Shown: positions 16,703-24,953 of the stretch, in pieces
Layout of the letters: the number at the start of each line of letters is the position of its first letter
How positions within the stretch are numbered: position 1 is the stretch's first letter
Position numbers and translations under genes: made by a program
NCBI GenBank assembly: GCA_035306605.1
Contig: DATGNR010000047.1
Source: Xanthomarina sp035306605
Lineage (GTDB): Bacteria > Bacteroidota > Bacteroidia > Flavobacteriales > Flavobacteriaceae
Reading direction: 5' to 3' (one strand)
Length of the DNA stretch: 64,000 nucleotides
The notes under the pieces: model-generated
Database searches by the model: none
Told to the model about the DNA's origin: nothing
What the model saw: the letters and a program-made list of their open reading frames with translations, nothing else

Positions 16703-17122
16703 TTAAAACATTTCTCTTCCTGAAAAATGAAAAGCTCCTTCAATAGCAGCGTTTTCATCGCTATCACTTCCGTGTACAGCATTTTCTCCAATAGAAGCAG
16801 CATATAATTTTCTAATAGTTCCTTCAGCAGCATCTGCAGGATTAGTAGCACCAATTAAAGTTCTAAAATCTTCTACAGCGTTTTCTTTTTCTAAAATAGC
16901 AGCTACAATAGGACCACGAGTCATGTATTCTACCAATTCTCCAAAGAAAGGTCTTTCATTGTGGATTGCATAAAATGCCTCAGCATCCGCTTTTGTCAAT
17001 TGTGTTAATTTCAAAGCTACGATTCTAAAACCTGAAGCATTGATTTTCTCTAAGATTGCGCCAATGTGTCCTTTTTCAACCGCATCTGGCTTAAGCATTG
17101 TAAATGTTCTGTTAGTTGCCAT
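16703..17122 (-). CDS. ndk: Nucleoside diphosphate kinase
   Basis: 139 residues. Transfers phosphate from ATP to nucleoside diphosphates through a phosphohistidine. The active-site segment reads ENAVHGSDSDENAAIEG, matching the family box N-x2-H-G-S-D-S with the catalytic His; the N-terminal TFTMLKPDAVEKGHIG is diagnostic. It is a single-gene unit with its own -7 element and terminator, divergent from the DHH gene. Confidence 0.97.
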   Translation of the reverse strand: MATNRTFTMLKPDAVEKGHIGAILEKINASGFRIVALKLTQLTKADAEAFYAIHNERPFFGELVEYMTRGPIVAAILEKENAVEDFRTLIGATNPADAAEGTIRKLYAASIGENAVHGSDSDENAAIEGAFHFSGREMF

Positions 17123-17145
17123 TTAATATTTTTTTAATTTGGGTG

Positions 17146-17153
17146 CAAAAGTA
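17146..17153 (-). promoter_or_regulatory. -7 element of ndk
   Basis: TACTTTTG on the minus strand, exact TAnnTTTG, 23 bases before the ATG. The -33 position is T-rich but not clear. Confidence 0.5.
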
Positions 17154-17198
17154 ACGCTTTTCTATAAAAAAACCTTAAAATCACATATTAAATAATTG

Positions 17199-17206
17199 TA
17201 TCTTTG
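17199..17206 (+). promoter_or_regulatory. -7 element of the DHH gene, six bases before its ATG
   Basis: TATCTTTG, exact TAnnTTTG; the ATG follows after six bases, so the mRNA would have a leader of only about two bases. Confidence 0.5.
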
Positions 17207-17212
17207 TTACCT

Positions 17213-18232
17213 ATGGAAAAAGACGATATCATTAAAATCAATCAGCTGTTAAAAACACCTAAACAAGTAGTTATAGTTCCTCATAAAAACCCAGATGGAG
17301 ATGCTATTGGTTCTACTTTAGGTTTATATTTATATCTATTGAAGCACAAACAAATCGCAACTGTTATTGCTCCAAACGATTACCCTGACTTTTTGAAATG
17401 GATGCCTAAAGAGTCTAAAATCCTCAAGTATGAACTACAAAAAGAAGCATGTGATGCCTTAATTTCTAAAGCTGAAGTAATTTTTACTTTAGACTTTAAC
17501 GCACTCGATAGAGCGGGTGACATGGAGGAAGTACTTAGTTCTAGTAATGCTTTAAAAATCATGATAGATCATCATCAGCAACCAGAAGACTACGCAACCT
17601 ATATGTATTCTGATGTTAGCATAAGCTCCACCTGCGAAATGGTATATAATTTCATCGAAATGCTTGGTGACAAAAACCTTTTAGATAAGGATATAGCTAG
17701 TTGTTTGTATGCTGGAATTTTAACAGACACCGGATCGTTTAGATTCCCTTCAACAACTAGTAGAACTCATCTAATTGCCGGAGAATTGATAGATTTGGGA
17801 GCAAATCATTCAGAAATTTACAACCAGATTTTCGACAACAACAGTTACGAACGTATGCAGCTTTTAGGTTGCGCTTTAAGTAATTTAAAAGTTTTACCAG
17901 AATACAGAACCGCGTACATTACACTATCACAAGATGAGCTTAATCAATTCAACTTTAAAAAGGGTGATACTGAAGGCTTTGTAAATTATGCACTTTCACT
18001 AAACAACATAATTTTTGCAGCTATTTTTATAGAAGACTCACAAAACAACATTGTAAAGATTTCTTTACGTTCTAAAGGAAATTTCTCTGTAAACGAATTT
18101 TCTAGAGCGCATTTTGAAGGCGGAGGACACACCAACGCAGCAGGTGGGAAAAGTGATTTAGACTTAAAATCTACAGTTGAAAATTTTATTAGTATCTTGC
18201 CTCATTATAAAAACGCCCTGAACAATGAGTAG
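17213..18232 (+). CDS. DHH family phosphoesterase (NrnA/Orn-like)
   Basis: 339 residues from the ATG at 17213; a TTG nine bases upstream lies inside the -7 element and is not a credible start. The DHH motifs are clear: HKNPDGDAIGS (about 24-34), FTLDFNALDRAG, IDHHQQPEDYA (the DHH triad) and the C-terminal DHHA1 glycine box FEGGGHTNAAGG. Relatives degrade short oligoribonucleotides and pAp or hydrolyse cyclic dinucleotides (NrnA, GdpP core). Which one applies is not shown. The stop overlaps the gldI start by eight bases. Confidence 0.92.
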   Translation: MEKDDIIKINQLLKTPKQVVIVPHKNPDGDAIGSTLGLYLYLLKHKQIATVIAPNDYPDFLKWMPKESKILKYELQKEACDALISKAEVIFTLDFNALDRAGDMEEVLSSSNALKIMIDHHQQPEDYATYMYSDVSISSTCEMVYNFIEMLGDKNLLDKDIASCLYAGILTDTGSFRFPSTTSRTHLIAGELIDLGANHSEIYNQIFDNNSYERMQLLGCALSNLKVLPEYRTAYITLSQDELNQFNFKKGDTEGFVNYALSLNNIIFAAIFIEDSQNNIVKISLRSKGNFSVNEFSRAHFEGGGHTNAAGGKSDLDLKSTVENFISILPHYKNALNNE

Positions 18233-18761
18233 AATTATTACCATACTAATAGGCACCTTACTTCTGGTAGCTTGCAAATCGCCTGAAGCTAGACGACCAG
18301 TTTCCTCAAAATCAGGATCGTTTATCGACGAATCTGTTGAAAGAAATATTAAACTTAAAGAACGAGAAGAAGCCTATATTAAAAAAATTATGGCCGAAAA
18401 TCCTGAGCTAGAATATATAGCTTCAGCAAATGGATTTTGGTATTACTACAACGTAAAACAGGCCGACAGCTTAATATCGCCAGATTTTGGAGACATCGTC
18501 AATTTCAACTACAATATAAAAACCTTAAACAACGAACTAATCTATTCACAGGAAGAGCTTAAAAACCAAACCTACGTAATGGATAAACAAGAACTTTTTT
18601 CGGGTTTAAGAGAAGGTTTAAAACTTATGAAACCTGGTGAAACAGTTACCTTTATGTTCCCTTCACAGAAAGCTTACGGCTACTATGGAGACGAAAACAG
18701 AATAGGAGTTAATGTGCCCCTAATATGCGAGGTTTCTGTAAACTCAATTATTGACAAATAA
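18225..18761 (+). CDS. gldI: Gliding-motility peptidyl-prolyl isomerase GldI
   Basis: 178 residues. Lipoprotein signal with lipobox LVAC (Cys17), a helical region rich in Lys and Glu, and a C-terminal FKBP domain (FGDIVNFNYNIKTLNNELIYS, SGLREGLKLMKPGETVTFMFPSQKAYGYYGD). GldI is a lipid-anchored PPIase needed for gliding and type IX secretion in Flavobacterium. It is translationally coupled to the upstream DHH gene and is followed after 54 bases by a second, two-domain immunophilin, forming an envelope-folding pair. Confidence 0.88.
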   Translation: MSRIITILIGTLLLVACKSPEARRPVSSKSGSFIDESVERNIKLKEREEAYIKKIMAENPELEYIASANGFWYYYNVKQADSLISPDFGDIVNFNYNIKTLNNELIYSQEELKNQTYVMDKQELFSGLREGLKLMKPGETVTFMFPSQKAYGYYGDENRIGVNVPLICEVSVNSIIDK

Positions 18762-18815
18762 TTCCAATTAAATTTTTAATAAAATACTATTTTTACAACC
18801 GAAAATTAAAAACAC

Positions 18816-19976
18816 ATGAACATCTTAAAACATACTATGAAAATTTTATTTCTTGCACTTTTCGTAAGTTTAACAGCTTGCGAACAGCAAAAATATCCTG
18901 ATTTAGAAGACGGATTATACGCTGAATTTGTTACTAACAAAGGTATTATGTTAGCTAAATTACACTACCATGAAGTTCCTGTTACTGTAGCTAACTTCGT
19001 TGCTTTAACTGAAGGTACACATCCAAACCTTCCGGACTCTTTAAAAGGAAAAAGATATTACGATGGAACAACCTTTCACAGAGTTATAGATAAGTTTATG
19101 ATTCAAGGTGGAGATCCATCTGGAACGGGCGCTGGAAGTCCTGGATATAAATTCATGGATGAATTTCACCCAAATTTAAAACATGATAAACCAGGTATTT
19201 TATCTATGGCTAACGCTGGTCCTGCAACTAATGGAAGTCAATTTTTTATAACTGAAATCCCTACACCTAATTTAGATAACAGACATGCTGTTTTTGGAGA
19301 ACTAGTACAAGGATTAGAAGTTCAAGATAGTATTTCTAATGTAGAAACAAACAGAGCAGACAATAAGCCTAAAGAGCCAGTTGTTATTGAAGCAATTAAC
19401 ATTATTAGAAAAGGAAAAGAAGCTGAAGCTTTTGATGCTGCTAAAGTTTATACTGAAGAACTTCCTAAAATTGAAGAAAAACAAAATCAGTTAAAAGAAG
19501 CAGAAAACCAAAAACTTAAAGATGGTGCTAAAGCAGCTGCAGAAACTTTTTTAACTAAAAATGCCGATTTAGGTGGTACAGTTAAAAAACTAGATACTGG
19601 CGTTGTTATGCTTTTCACTAAGCAAGCAGAAGATGCTGTAAAACCAAATTCTTCTCAGAAAGTTCTTGTAGACTATGCTGGTTTTTTTGAAGATGGTCGC
19701 TTATTTGACACATCATGGGCTAGTGTAGCTAAAGAAAACAACCAATATAACGAACAACGTGATGCTCAAGGAGGGTACAAACCATTCCCTATGATCTATA
19801 ACGAAACAGCGAGTCTTGTTCCTGGTTTTAGAGAAGCGATGCTTAACATGAATGTTGGAGATAAAGCTCGTGTTTTTATTCCTAGTTATTTAGGTTATGG
19901 AGCAAATGGTATGGGACCAATTCCACCAAACAGCAATTTAGTTTTTGATTTAGAAATTGTTGGAATAGCAGAATAA
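18816..19976 (+). CDS. Two-domain immunophilin lipoprotein (cyclophilin + FKBP)
   Basis: 386 residues. A lipoprotein signal (LFVSLTAC) is followed by a cyclophilin domain (about 35-200; GTTFHRVIDKFMIQGGDPSGTG, NGSQFFI, LDNRHAVFGE) with the usual catalytic Arg, a Lys/Glu/Ala helical linker (about 205-260), and an FKBP domain (about 270-386; VLVDYAGFFEDGRLFDTS, LVPGFREAMLNMNVGDKARVFIPSYLGYG). Both PPIase families in one envelope chaperone. A second ATG at 18837 gives a more usual signal length. It probably assists folding of exported proteins with gldI upstream. Confidence 0.93.
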   Translation: MNILKHTMKILFLALFVSLTACEQQKYPDLEDGLYAEFVTNKGIMLAKLHYHEVPVTVANFVALTEGTHPNLPDSLKGKRYYDGTTFHRVIDKFMIQGGDPSGTGAGSPGYKFMDEFHPNLKHDKPGILSMANAGPATNGSQFFITEIPTPNLDNRHAVFGELVQGLEVQDSISNVETNRADNKPKEPVVIEAINIIRKGKEAEAFDAAKVYTEELPKIEEKQNQLKEAENQKLKDGAKAAAETFLTKNADLGGTVKKLDTGVVMLFTKQAEDAVKPNSSQKVLVDYAGFFEDGRLFDTSWASVAKENNQYNEQRDAQGGYKPFPMIYNETASLVPGFREAMLNMNVGDKARVFIPSYLGYGANGMGPIPPNSNLVFDLEIVGIAE

Positions 19977-19998
19977 CATCCAATTAATATAAAGAAAT

Positions 19999-20029
19999 AA
20001 AAAAAGCAGCTCGTTGAGCTGCTTTTTTT
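19999..20029. terminator. Bidirectional terminator between the immunophilin and pepD
   Basis: AAAAAAGCAGCTC, loop GTT, GAGCTGCTTTTTTT: a 12- to 13-base perfect stem with A run on the left and T run on the right, between convergent genes. Confidence 0.9.
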
Positions 20030-20049
20030 ATTTATGGTATTTATACTAA

Positions 20050-21510
20050 TTATTTCTTAGGAATCTGTTTTAAAATCTCTAATACAAATTTCCAATATTT
20101 TTGAGCTGAAGATATTTGAGCTCTTTCATCTGGAGAATGCGCTCCTTTAATATTTGGTCCAAAACTAATCATATCCATGTTTGGATAATTCTGTCCAAGA
20201 ATTCCACACTCCAATCCCGCATGACATGCAGCAACATGAGCTTTTTGCCCATTCATTTTCTCGTATAAACTATCCAATACTTTTAAAATAGCCGAATCCA
20301 TATTTGGTTTCCAACCTGGATAATCTCCAGAAAACTCTACTTCACATCCTGTTAATTCAAAAGTTGCGCGAAGCATGTTTGCTAAATCCCATTTTGAACT
20401 TTCTACAGAAGAACGTGTTAAACAACCAATTTTAATTTCACCGTCTTTTACAATTACTCTTGCTATGTTGTTCGACGTTTCAACTAAGTCTGGAATATCT
20501 GCACTCATTCTGTATACACCGTTTAGTGCTGCATACAAAGCTCTTGTTAAACCTTCTTGAACCCCTAAATCCATAATATTTTTAGGAGTAGCTGTTTTAG
20601 AAACAACAATCTCTAAATCTGGCTCCATAGTTTTAAGCTCTGTTTTAATCTCATTAGCAAGCTCTGTCAGTTCTGAAACAAAAGCCTCTTCATGCACAGA
20701 ATCGATTGCAACAATAGCCCTACTTTCTCTAGGAATAGCATTTCTTAAACTTCCTCCATCAATTTCAGAAATACGCAATCCAAAATTTTCAAAACCATCA
20801 AACATCAAACGATTCATGATTTTATTGGCATTACCTAAACCTTCATGTATTTGCATTCCTGAATGTCCTCCTTGCAATCCCTTTACTTCAATAGTAAAAC
20901 CTGTTTTAAATTCAGGAGTTTCTTCTTCATTATAAGTTCTTGTAGCGGTTACATCCACTCCACCGGCACAACCAACCCCTATTTCATCATCTTCTTCCGT
21001 GTCTAAATTCAAAAGAATTTCACCGTCCAGCAAGCCTCCTTTTAAACCCATGGCACCTGTCATTCCTGTTTCTTCATCTATAGTAAATAAAGCTTCAATA
21101 GCAGGATGAGGAATATCAGTGCTTTCTAAAATGGCCATAATAGTTGCTACTCCTAAACCGTTATCGGCCCCTAAAGTTGTTCCTTTTGCACGAACCCAAT
21201 CACCATCAACATACATATCGATTCCTTGTGTAGCAAAGTCGAAATTGGTATCAGCATTTTTTTGGTGAACCATATCTAAATGAGACTGCATAACAACAGT
21301 TACACGATCTTCCATTCCTGGAGTCGCTGGTTTTTTAATAATAACGTTTCCAACCTCGTCCACAATAGTTTCAAGGTTTAACTTTTCACCAAAATCCTTC
21401 ATAAAAGCAATTACCTGTTCTTCTTTTTTTGAAGCTCTTGGCACAGCATTTAAATCGGCAAATTTATTCCAAAGTTGTTTTGGCTCTAGGTTTCTTATTT
21501 CTGAATTCAT
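20050..21510 (-). CDS. pepD: Aminoacyl-histidine dipeptidase (M20C, PepD)
   Basis: 486 residues. Zinc dipeptidase of family M20 acting on dipeptides such as those with C-terminal His. Metal-binding motifs are in order: QSHLDMVHQ (His and Asp), LGADNGLGVA (Asp), TIDEETGMTGA (catalytic Glu pair), LLNLDTEEDDE (Asp), and the late His in SFGPNIKGAHSPDER. The dimerisation insertion lies in the middle. Length is typical. Single-gene unit with its own -7 element, convergent with the immunophilin. Confidence 0.95.
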   Translation of the reverse strand: MNSEIRNLEPKQLWNKFADLNAVPRASKKEEQVIAFMKDFGEKLNLETIVDEVGNVIIKKPATPGMEDRVTVVMQSHLDMVHQKNADTNFDFATQGIDMYVDGDWVRAKGTTLGADNGLGVATIMAILESTDIPHPAIEALFTIDEETGMTGAMGLKGGLLDGEILLNLDTEEDDEIGVGCAGGVDVTATRTYNEEETPEFKTGFTIEVKGLQGGHSGMQIHEGLGNANKIMNRLMFDGFENFGLRISEIDGGSLRNAIPRESRAIVAIDSVHEEAFVSELTELANEIKTELKTMEPDLEIVVSKTATPKNIMDLGVQEGLTRALYAALNGVYRMSADIPDLVETSNNIARVIVKDGEIKIGCLTRSSVESSKWDLANMLRATFELTGCEVEFSGDYPGWKPNMDSAILKVLDSLYEKMNGQKAHVAACHAGLECGILGQNYPNMDMISFGPNIKGAHSPDERAQISSAQKYWKFVLEILKQIPKK

Positions 21511-21530
21511 ATCTGTAATTTTATGTTTTA

Positions 21531-21538
21531 CAAAGGTA
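21531..21538 (-). promoter_or_regulatory. -7 element of pepD
   Basis: TACCTTTG on the minus strand, exact TAnnTTTG, with TTTT 20 bases upstream as a -33 candidate. Forms a divergent pair with the DUF3810 element 32 bases away. Confidence 0.55.
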
Positions 21539-21570
21539 CTTATATCTTGTAGAGTATTAAAACATTTACC

Positions 21571-21578
21571 TATTTTTG
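21571..21578 (+). promoter_or_regulatory. -7 element of the DUF3810 gene, four bases before its ATG
   Basis: TATTTTTG, exact TAnnTTTG, with TTG 21 bases upstream. Only four bases separate it from the ATG at 21583, so the predicted transcription start is the start codon itself. Confidence 0.55.
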
Positions 21579-21582
21579 AAGG

Positions 21583-22650
21583 ATGCTGAAAAACCCAAAA
21601 CCATATATTGCCTTTTCCCTAGTTCCATTATTACTTATAGTCGAGCTTTTAAAACAATTCCCTGAAGTTGTTGAAACTTACTACAGCTTAGGTCTATATC
21701 CTATTATTTCCAGTATATTCCGTTTTACACTAGGATGGGTTCCGTTTTCATTTGGAGATTTAATTTACGGTTTCGCAATTGTTTATATGGCTAGATGGTT
21801 TATTGTAAATAGAAGACGAATTATAAGAGACACTAAACTTTGGCTGATTGATGTGGTTGCTTTTATTTCAATCATATTTATTGCTTTTCATTTGTTTTGG
21901 GCAATGAATTACCACAGACTACCCTTACATGAAAGCTTAAATTTAGATGCTGAATATTCTACAGAACAACTACTTACGGTAACTGAAAAATTAATTAAAA
22001 AATCGAATGCAGTTCATTTAGAATTAACTAAAAACGACTCGAACAAAATTAATTTACCTTATAGTAAAAATGAAGTAATAAATTTAGTTCCAAAAGGTTA
22101 TGAAGCTATAGAAAATGAATTCCCTCATTTAAAATATCATCCAAAAAGTATTAAAAAATCGTTGTTTAGCTTACCATTAACTTATATGGGTTTTAGCGGT
22201 TATTTAAATCCATTAACAAACGAAGCACAAATTAACAGTTATATTGTTCCTTATAGATTTCCGGTAGTTGCATCGCATGAAGTTGCACATCAATTAGGTT
22301 ATGCTAAGGAAAATGAAGCCAATTTTATTGGTGGATTGGCAGCTATAAATCACCAAGACCCTTATTTTAATTATAGTGGTTATACTTTTTTACTAAAACA
22401 TTGTTTGCTTGAAATTTACAAACGCGACAACGAATTGTATTTTGATATTTTAAAAACCGTAAACAAAGGTATTTTGAAAAACTATCAGGAGGTACAGAAC
22501 TTTTGGGACAGCTATCAAAATCCGGCCGAACCCTTATTTAAAAAAACCTATAACAGTTATTTAATTGCCAACAACCAAAAAGAAGGTATGGAAAGTTATA
22601 GTTATGTTGTTGCTTTAATTGTTAATTATTTTGAAGCAAAAAGTATCTAA
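21583..22650 (+). CDS. DUF3810 membrane protein with zinc-peptidase-like motif
   Basis: 355 residues. Three hydrophobic segments in the first 115 residues, then a soluble domain. The conserved part includes LTYMGFSGYLNPLTNEAQIN and VVASHEVAHQLGYAKENEANFIGG: this HExxH plus a downstream ENEANF (candidate third ligand Glu) is a gluzincin-like metallopeptidase signature. DUF3810 is restricted to Bacteroidota and Firmicutes as far as I recall, and its substrate is unknown. The ATG at 21583 immediately follows an exact -7 element. Confidence 0.88.
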   Translation: MLKNPKPYIAFSLVPLLLIVELLKQFPEVVETYYSLGLYPIISSIFRFTLGWVPFSFGDLIYGFAIVYMARWFIVNRRRIIRDTKLWLIDVVAFISIIFIAFHLFWAMNYHRLPLHESLNLDAEYSTEQLLTVTEKLIKKSNAVHLELTKNDSNKINLPYSKNEVINLVPKGYEAIENEFPHLKYHPKSIKKSLFSLPLTYMGFSGYLNPLTNEAQINSYIVPYRFPVVASHEVAHQLGYAKENEANFIGGLAAINHQDPYFNYSGYTFLLKHCLLEIYKRDNELYFDILKTVNKGILKNYQEVQNFWDSYQNPAEPLFKKTYNSYLIANNQKEGMESYSYVVALIVNYFEAKSI

Positions 22651-22681
22651 TTCATTCATTTAAAATTATTATTGAAAAAAC

Positions 22682-22689
22682 TAAATTTG
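22682..22689 (+). promoter_or_regulatory. -7 element of the TrmH-family gene, six bases before its ATG
   Basis: TAAATTTG, exact TAnnTTTG. The same string followed by CACAC also precedes the Fur-family gene at 27177. Confidence 0.5.
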
Positions 22690-22695
22690 CACACG

Positions 22696-23493
22696 ATGAT
22701 AAAGCAAATAACAAGTAGCCAAAACGCTTATATTAAAGAACTATTTCAACTTAAAGAAAAATCTAGAGCACGTAAAAAATCTGGATTATTTTTAATTGAA
22801 GGTGCTCGAGAAATTAGTTTAGCAATAAAAGGAGATTATTCCATTGATACCATTTTATTTTTTCCAGATTTATTTTCTGAAGAACAACTTAACAACTTGA
22901 TAACTTCACAGCGAAACACCATAGAAATTTCTAAAGAAGTTTACCAAAAACTCGCTTACAGAGATACTACAGAAGGTATAATTGCAGTTGCTAAAGCCAA
23001 AGACTTCTTACTTAAAAACCTAAGATTCAAATCAAAAAACCCATTAATATTAGTTGCTGAAGCCCCTGAAAAACCAGGTAACATAGGTGCACTTTTACGC
23101 ACTGCAGATGCGGCTAATGTAGATGCTGTAATTATTGCTAATCCAAAAACTGATTTGTACAATCCAAATATTATACGTTCAAGTGTAGGTTGTGTTTTCA
23201 CCAATCAAATTGGCACTGGTACTACAGAAGAAATCATTGAATTTTTAAACAGTAACAATATCGATATTTATAGTGCTATATTGCAAGAGTCTGTGAATTA
23301 TCATGAACAAGATTACGCAAAAGCATCTGCCATTGTAGTTGGAACAGAAGCCAATGGACTTAGTAATGCATGGAGAAAAGCTTCTAAACAGAACATTAAA
23401 ATACCAATGCAAGGAGAAATAGATTCCATGAACGTTTCTGTAGCAGCCGGAATTCTTATTTTTGAAGCTAAAAGACAACGAGCGTTCCTCTAA
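22696..23493 (+). CDS. RNA 2'-O-methyltransferase, TrmH/SpoU family
   Basis: 265 residues from the ATG at 22696 (MIKQITSSQNAYIKELFQL); an upstream TTG lies before the promoter element. An N-terminal SpoU substrate-binding domain (about 1-95, RKKSGLFLIEGAREI) precedes the knotted SPOUT domain with the three motifs: PGNIGALLRTADAANVDAVII, VVGTEANGLS and MNVSVAAGILIFEA. Uses S-adenosylmethionine to methylate ribose in rRNA or tRNA; which base is not evident. Length and layout match 23S rRNA-type RlmB relatives. Confidence 0.93.
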   Translation: MIKQITSSQNAYIKELFQLKEKSRARKKSGLFLIEGAREISLAIKGDYSIDTILFFPDLFSEEQLNNLITSQRNTIEISKEVYQKLAYRDTTEGIIAVAKAKDFLLKNLRFKSKNPLILVAEAPEKPGNIGALLRTADAANVDAVIIANPKTDLYNPNIIRSSVGCVFTNQIGTGTTEEIIEFLNSNNIDIYSAILQESVNYHEQDYAKASAIVVGTEANGLSNAWRKASKQNIKIPMQGEIDSMNVSVAAGILIFEAKRQRAFL

Positions 23494-23558
23494 AAGTTCA
23501 ACAATAAACAATTTACAATACCCAAATTTCAATATAACCGAATCGGAATTTAATTCTC

Positions 23559-24791
23559 ATGACAGCCACTACCCTATTCTACATTATAATTGCCATTATA
23601 ATTATCAATTTCATTATAGATAAAGTCCTTGATGCTTTAAACGCAAAACATTTTAATGATCCTGTTCCGCAAGAGCTTCAAGACGTATATGATGAAACAG
23701 AATACAAAAAATCTCAAGCCTATAAAAAAACAAATTATAAGTTTGGACTGTTTACTTCCACATTTTCCATTGTGCTTACTCTTGCTTTTTTAATTTTTGA
23801 TGGTTTTGAATTTGTAGATAACATTGCTAGAAGCTATTCGGACAACCCAATTTTGATAGCCCTGATTTTCTTCGGAATAATCATGATTGGCAGCGATTTC
23901 CTTTCAACACCTTTTTCATACTACAAAACCTTTGTTATTGAAGAACAATTTGGCTTTAATAAAACCACTAAAAAAACCTTTGTCTTAGACAAAATAAAAG
24001 GCTGGGTTATGCTTGGTATTATAGGTGGGGGTATTCTAGCACTAATAATTTGGTTTTATCAATTTGCTGAAAACAATTTTTGGCTATACGCTTGGGCATT
24101 AATAGCAGTTTTTACTGTTTTTATAAATATGTTTTATGCAAAATTAATCGTGCCCTTATTCAATAAACAAACGCCTTTAGAAGAAGGCGAATTACGTAAC
24201 AAAATTTCCTCTTATGCTCAAACGGTTGGTTTTAAATTAGACAAAATCTTCGTGATTGACGGTTCTAAAAGAAGCACTAAAGCCAACGCCTATTTTTCTG
24301 GATTTGGAAGTGAAAAACGTGTAACATTGTATGACACATTGATAAACGATTTAGAGGATGAAGAAATTGTGGCTGTGCTTGCTCACGAGGTCGGTCACTA
24401 TAAGAAAAAGCACATTATTTTTAATTTAATCGCCTCTGTCCTACTAACTGGGTTTACACTTTATATTCTATCTATATTCATTTCAAATCCGTTACTTTCA
24501 AATGCCTTAGGAGTTGAAACTCCGAGTTTTCATATTGGCCTAATTGCCTTTGGGTTACTATATGCCCCAATTTCAGAAGTTACTAGCTTAGTTATGAATT
24601 GGTTCTCTAGAACCTTCGAATATCAAGCAGATAATTATGCTAAAAACACCTATAAAGCTGAACCTCTTATCAGCTCTCTTAAAAAATTATCAAAAAATAG
24701 TTTAAGCAACTTAACCCCTCATAAAGCATATGTTTTCATGCATTATTCTCATCCAACCTTACTAGAAAGAATAAAAAATTTGAAATTATAA
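23559..24791 (+). CDS. M48 family metallopeptidase (Ste24/CAAX-protease-like)
   Basis: 410 residues with about seven transmembrane helices. Zinc motif HEVGHYKKKH, with His276, Glu277 and His280, and the third ligand Glu354 in TFEYQADNYA. The N-terminal region (VYDETEYKKSQAYKK) is the M48A peptidase N domain, so this is a Ste24-type integral membrane protease rather than an HtpX. In bacteria it probably takes part in membrane protein quality control. It follows the RNA methyltransferase by 65 bases. Confidence 0.94.
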   Translation: MTATTLFYIIIAIIIINFIIDKVLDALNAKHFNDPVPQELQDVYDETEYKKSQAYKKTNYKFGLFTSTFSIVLTLAFLIFDGFEFVDNIARSYSDNPILIALIFFGIIMIGSDFLSTPFSYYKTFVIEEQFGFNKTTKKTFVLDKIKGWVMLGIIGGGILALIIWFYQFAENNFWLYAWALIAVFTVFINMFYAKLIVPLFNKQTPLEEGELRNKISSYAQTVGFKLDKIFVIDGSKRSTKANAYFSGFGSEKRVTLYDTLINDLEDEEIVAVLAHEVGHYKKKHIIFNLIASVLLTGFTLYILSIFISNPLLSNALGVETPSFHIGLIAFGLLYAPISEVTSLVMNWFSRTFEYQADNYAKNTYKAEPLISSLKKLSKNSLSNLTPHKAYVFMHYSHPTLLERIKNLKL

Positions 24792-24953
24792 GTCCACTTT
24801 TAGATTAAATAAACTTTTTCTTGTTATTACCGAATTAAAATCGGGAAACATCTTATATTTATATAAAATAAGACTTTTTAATTCCTATGTAATAGATCTA
24901 TATTTAAGTAAAAAGGATTGTGAATTAGTTTCGTTTATATTATTTTTAAATTT

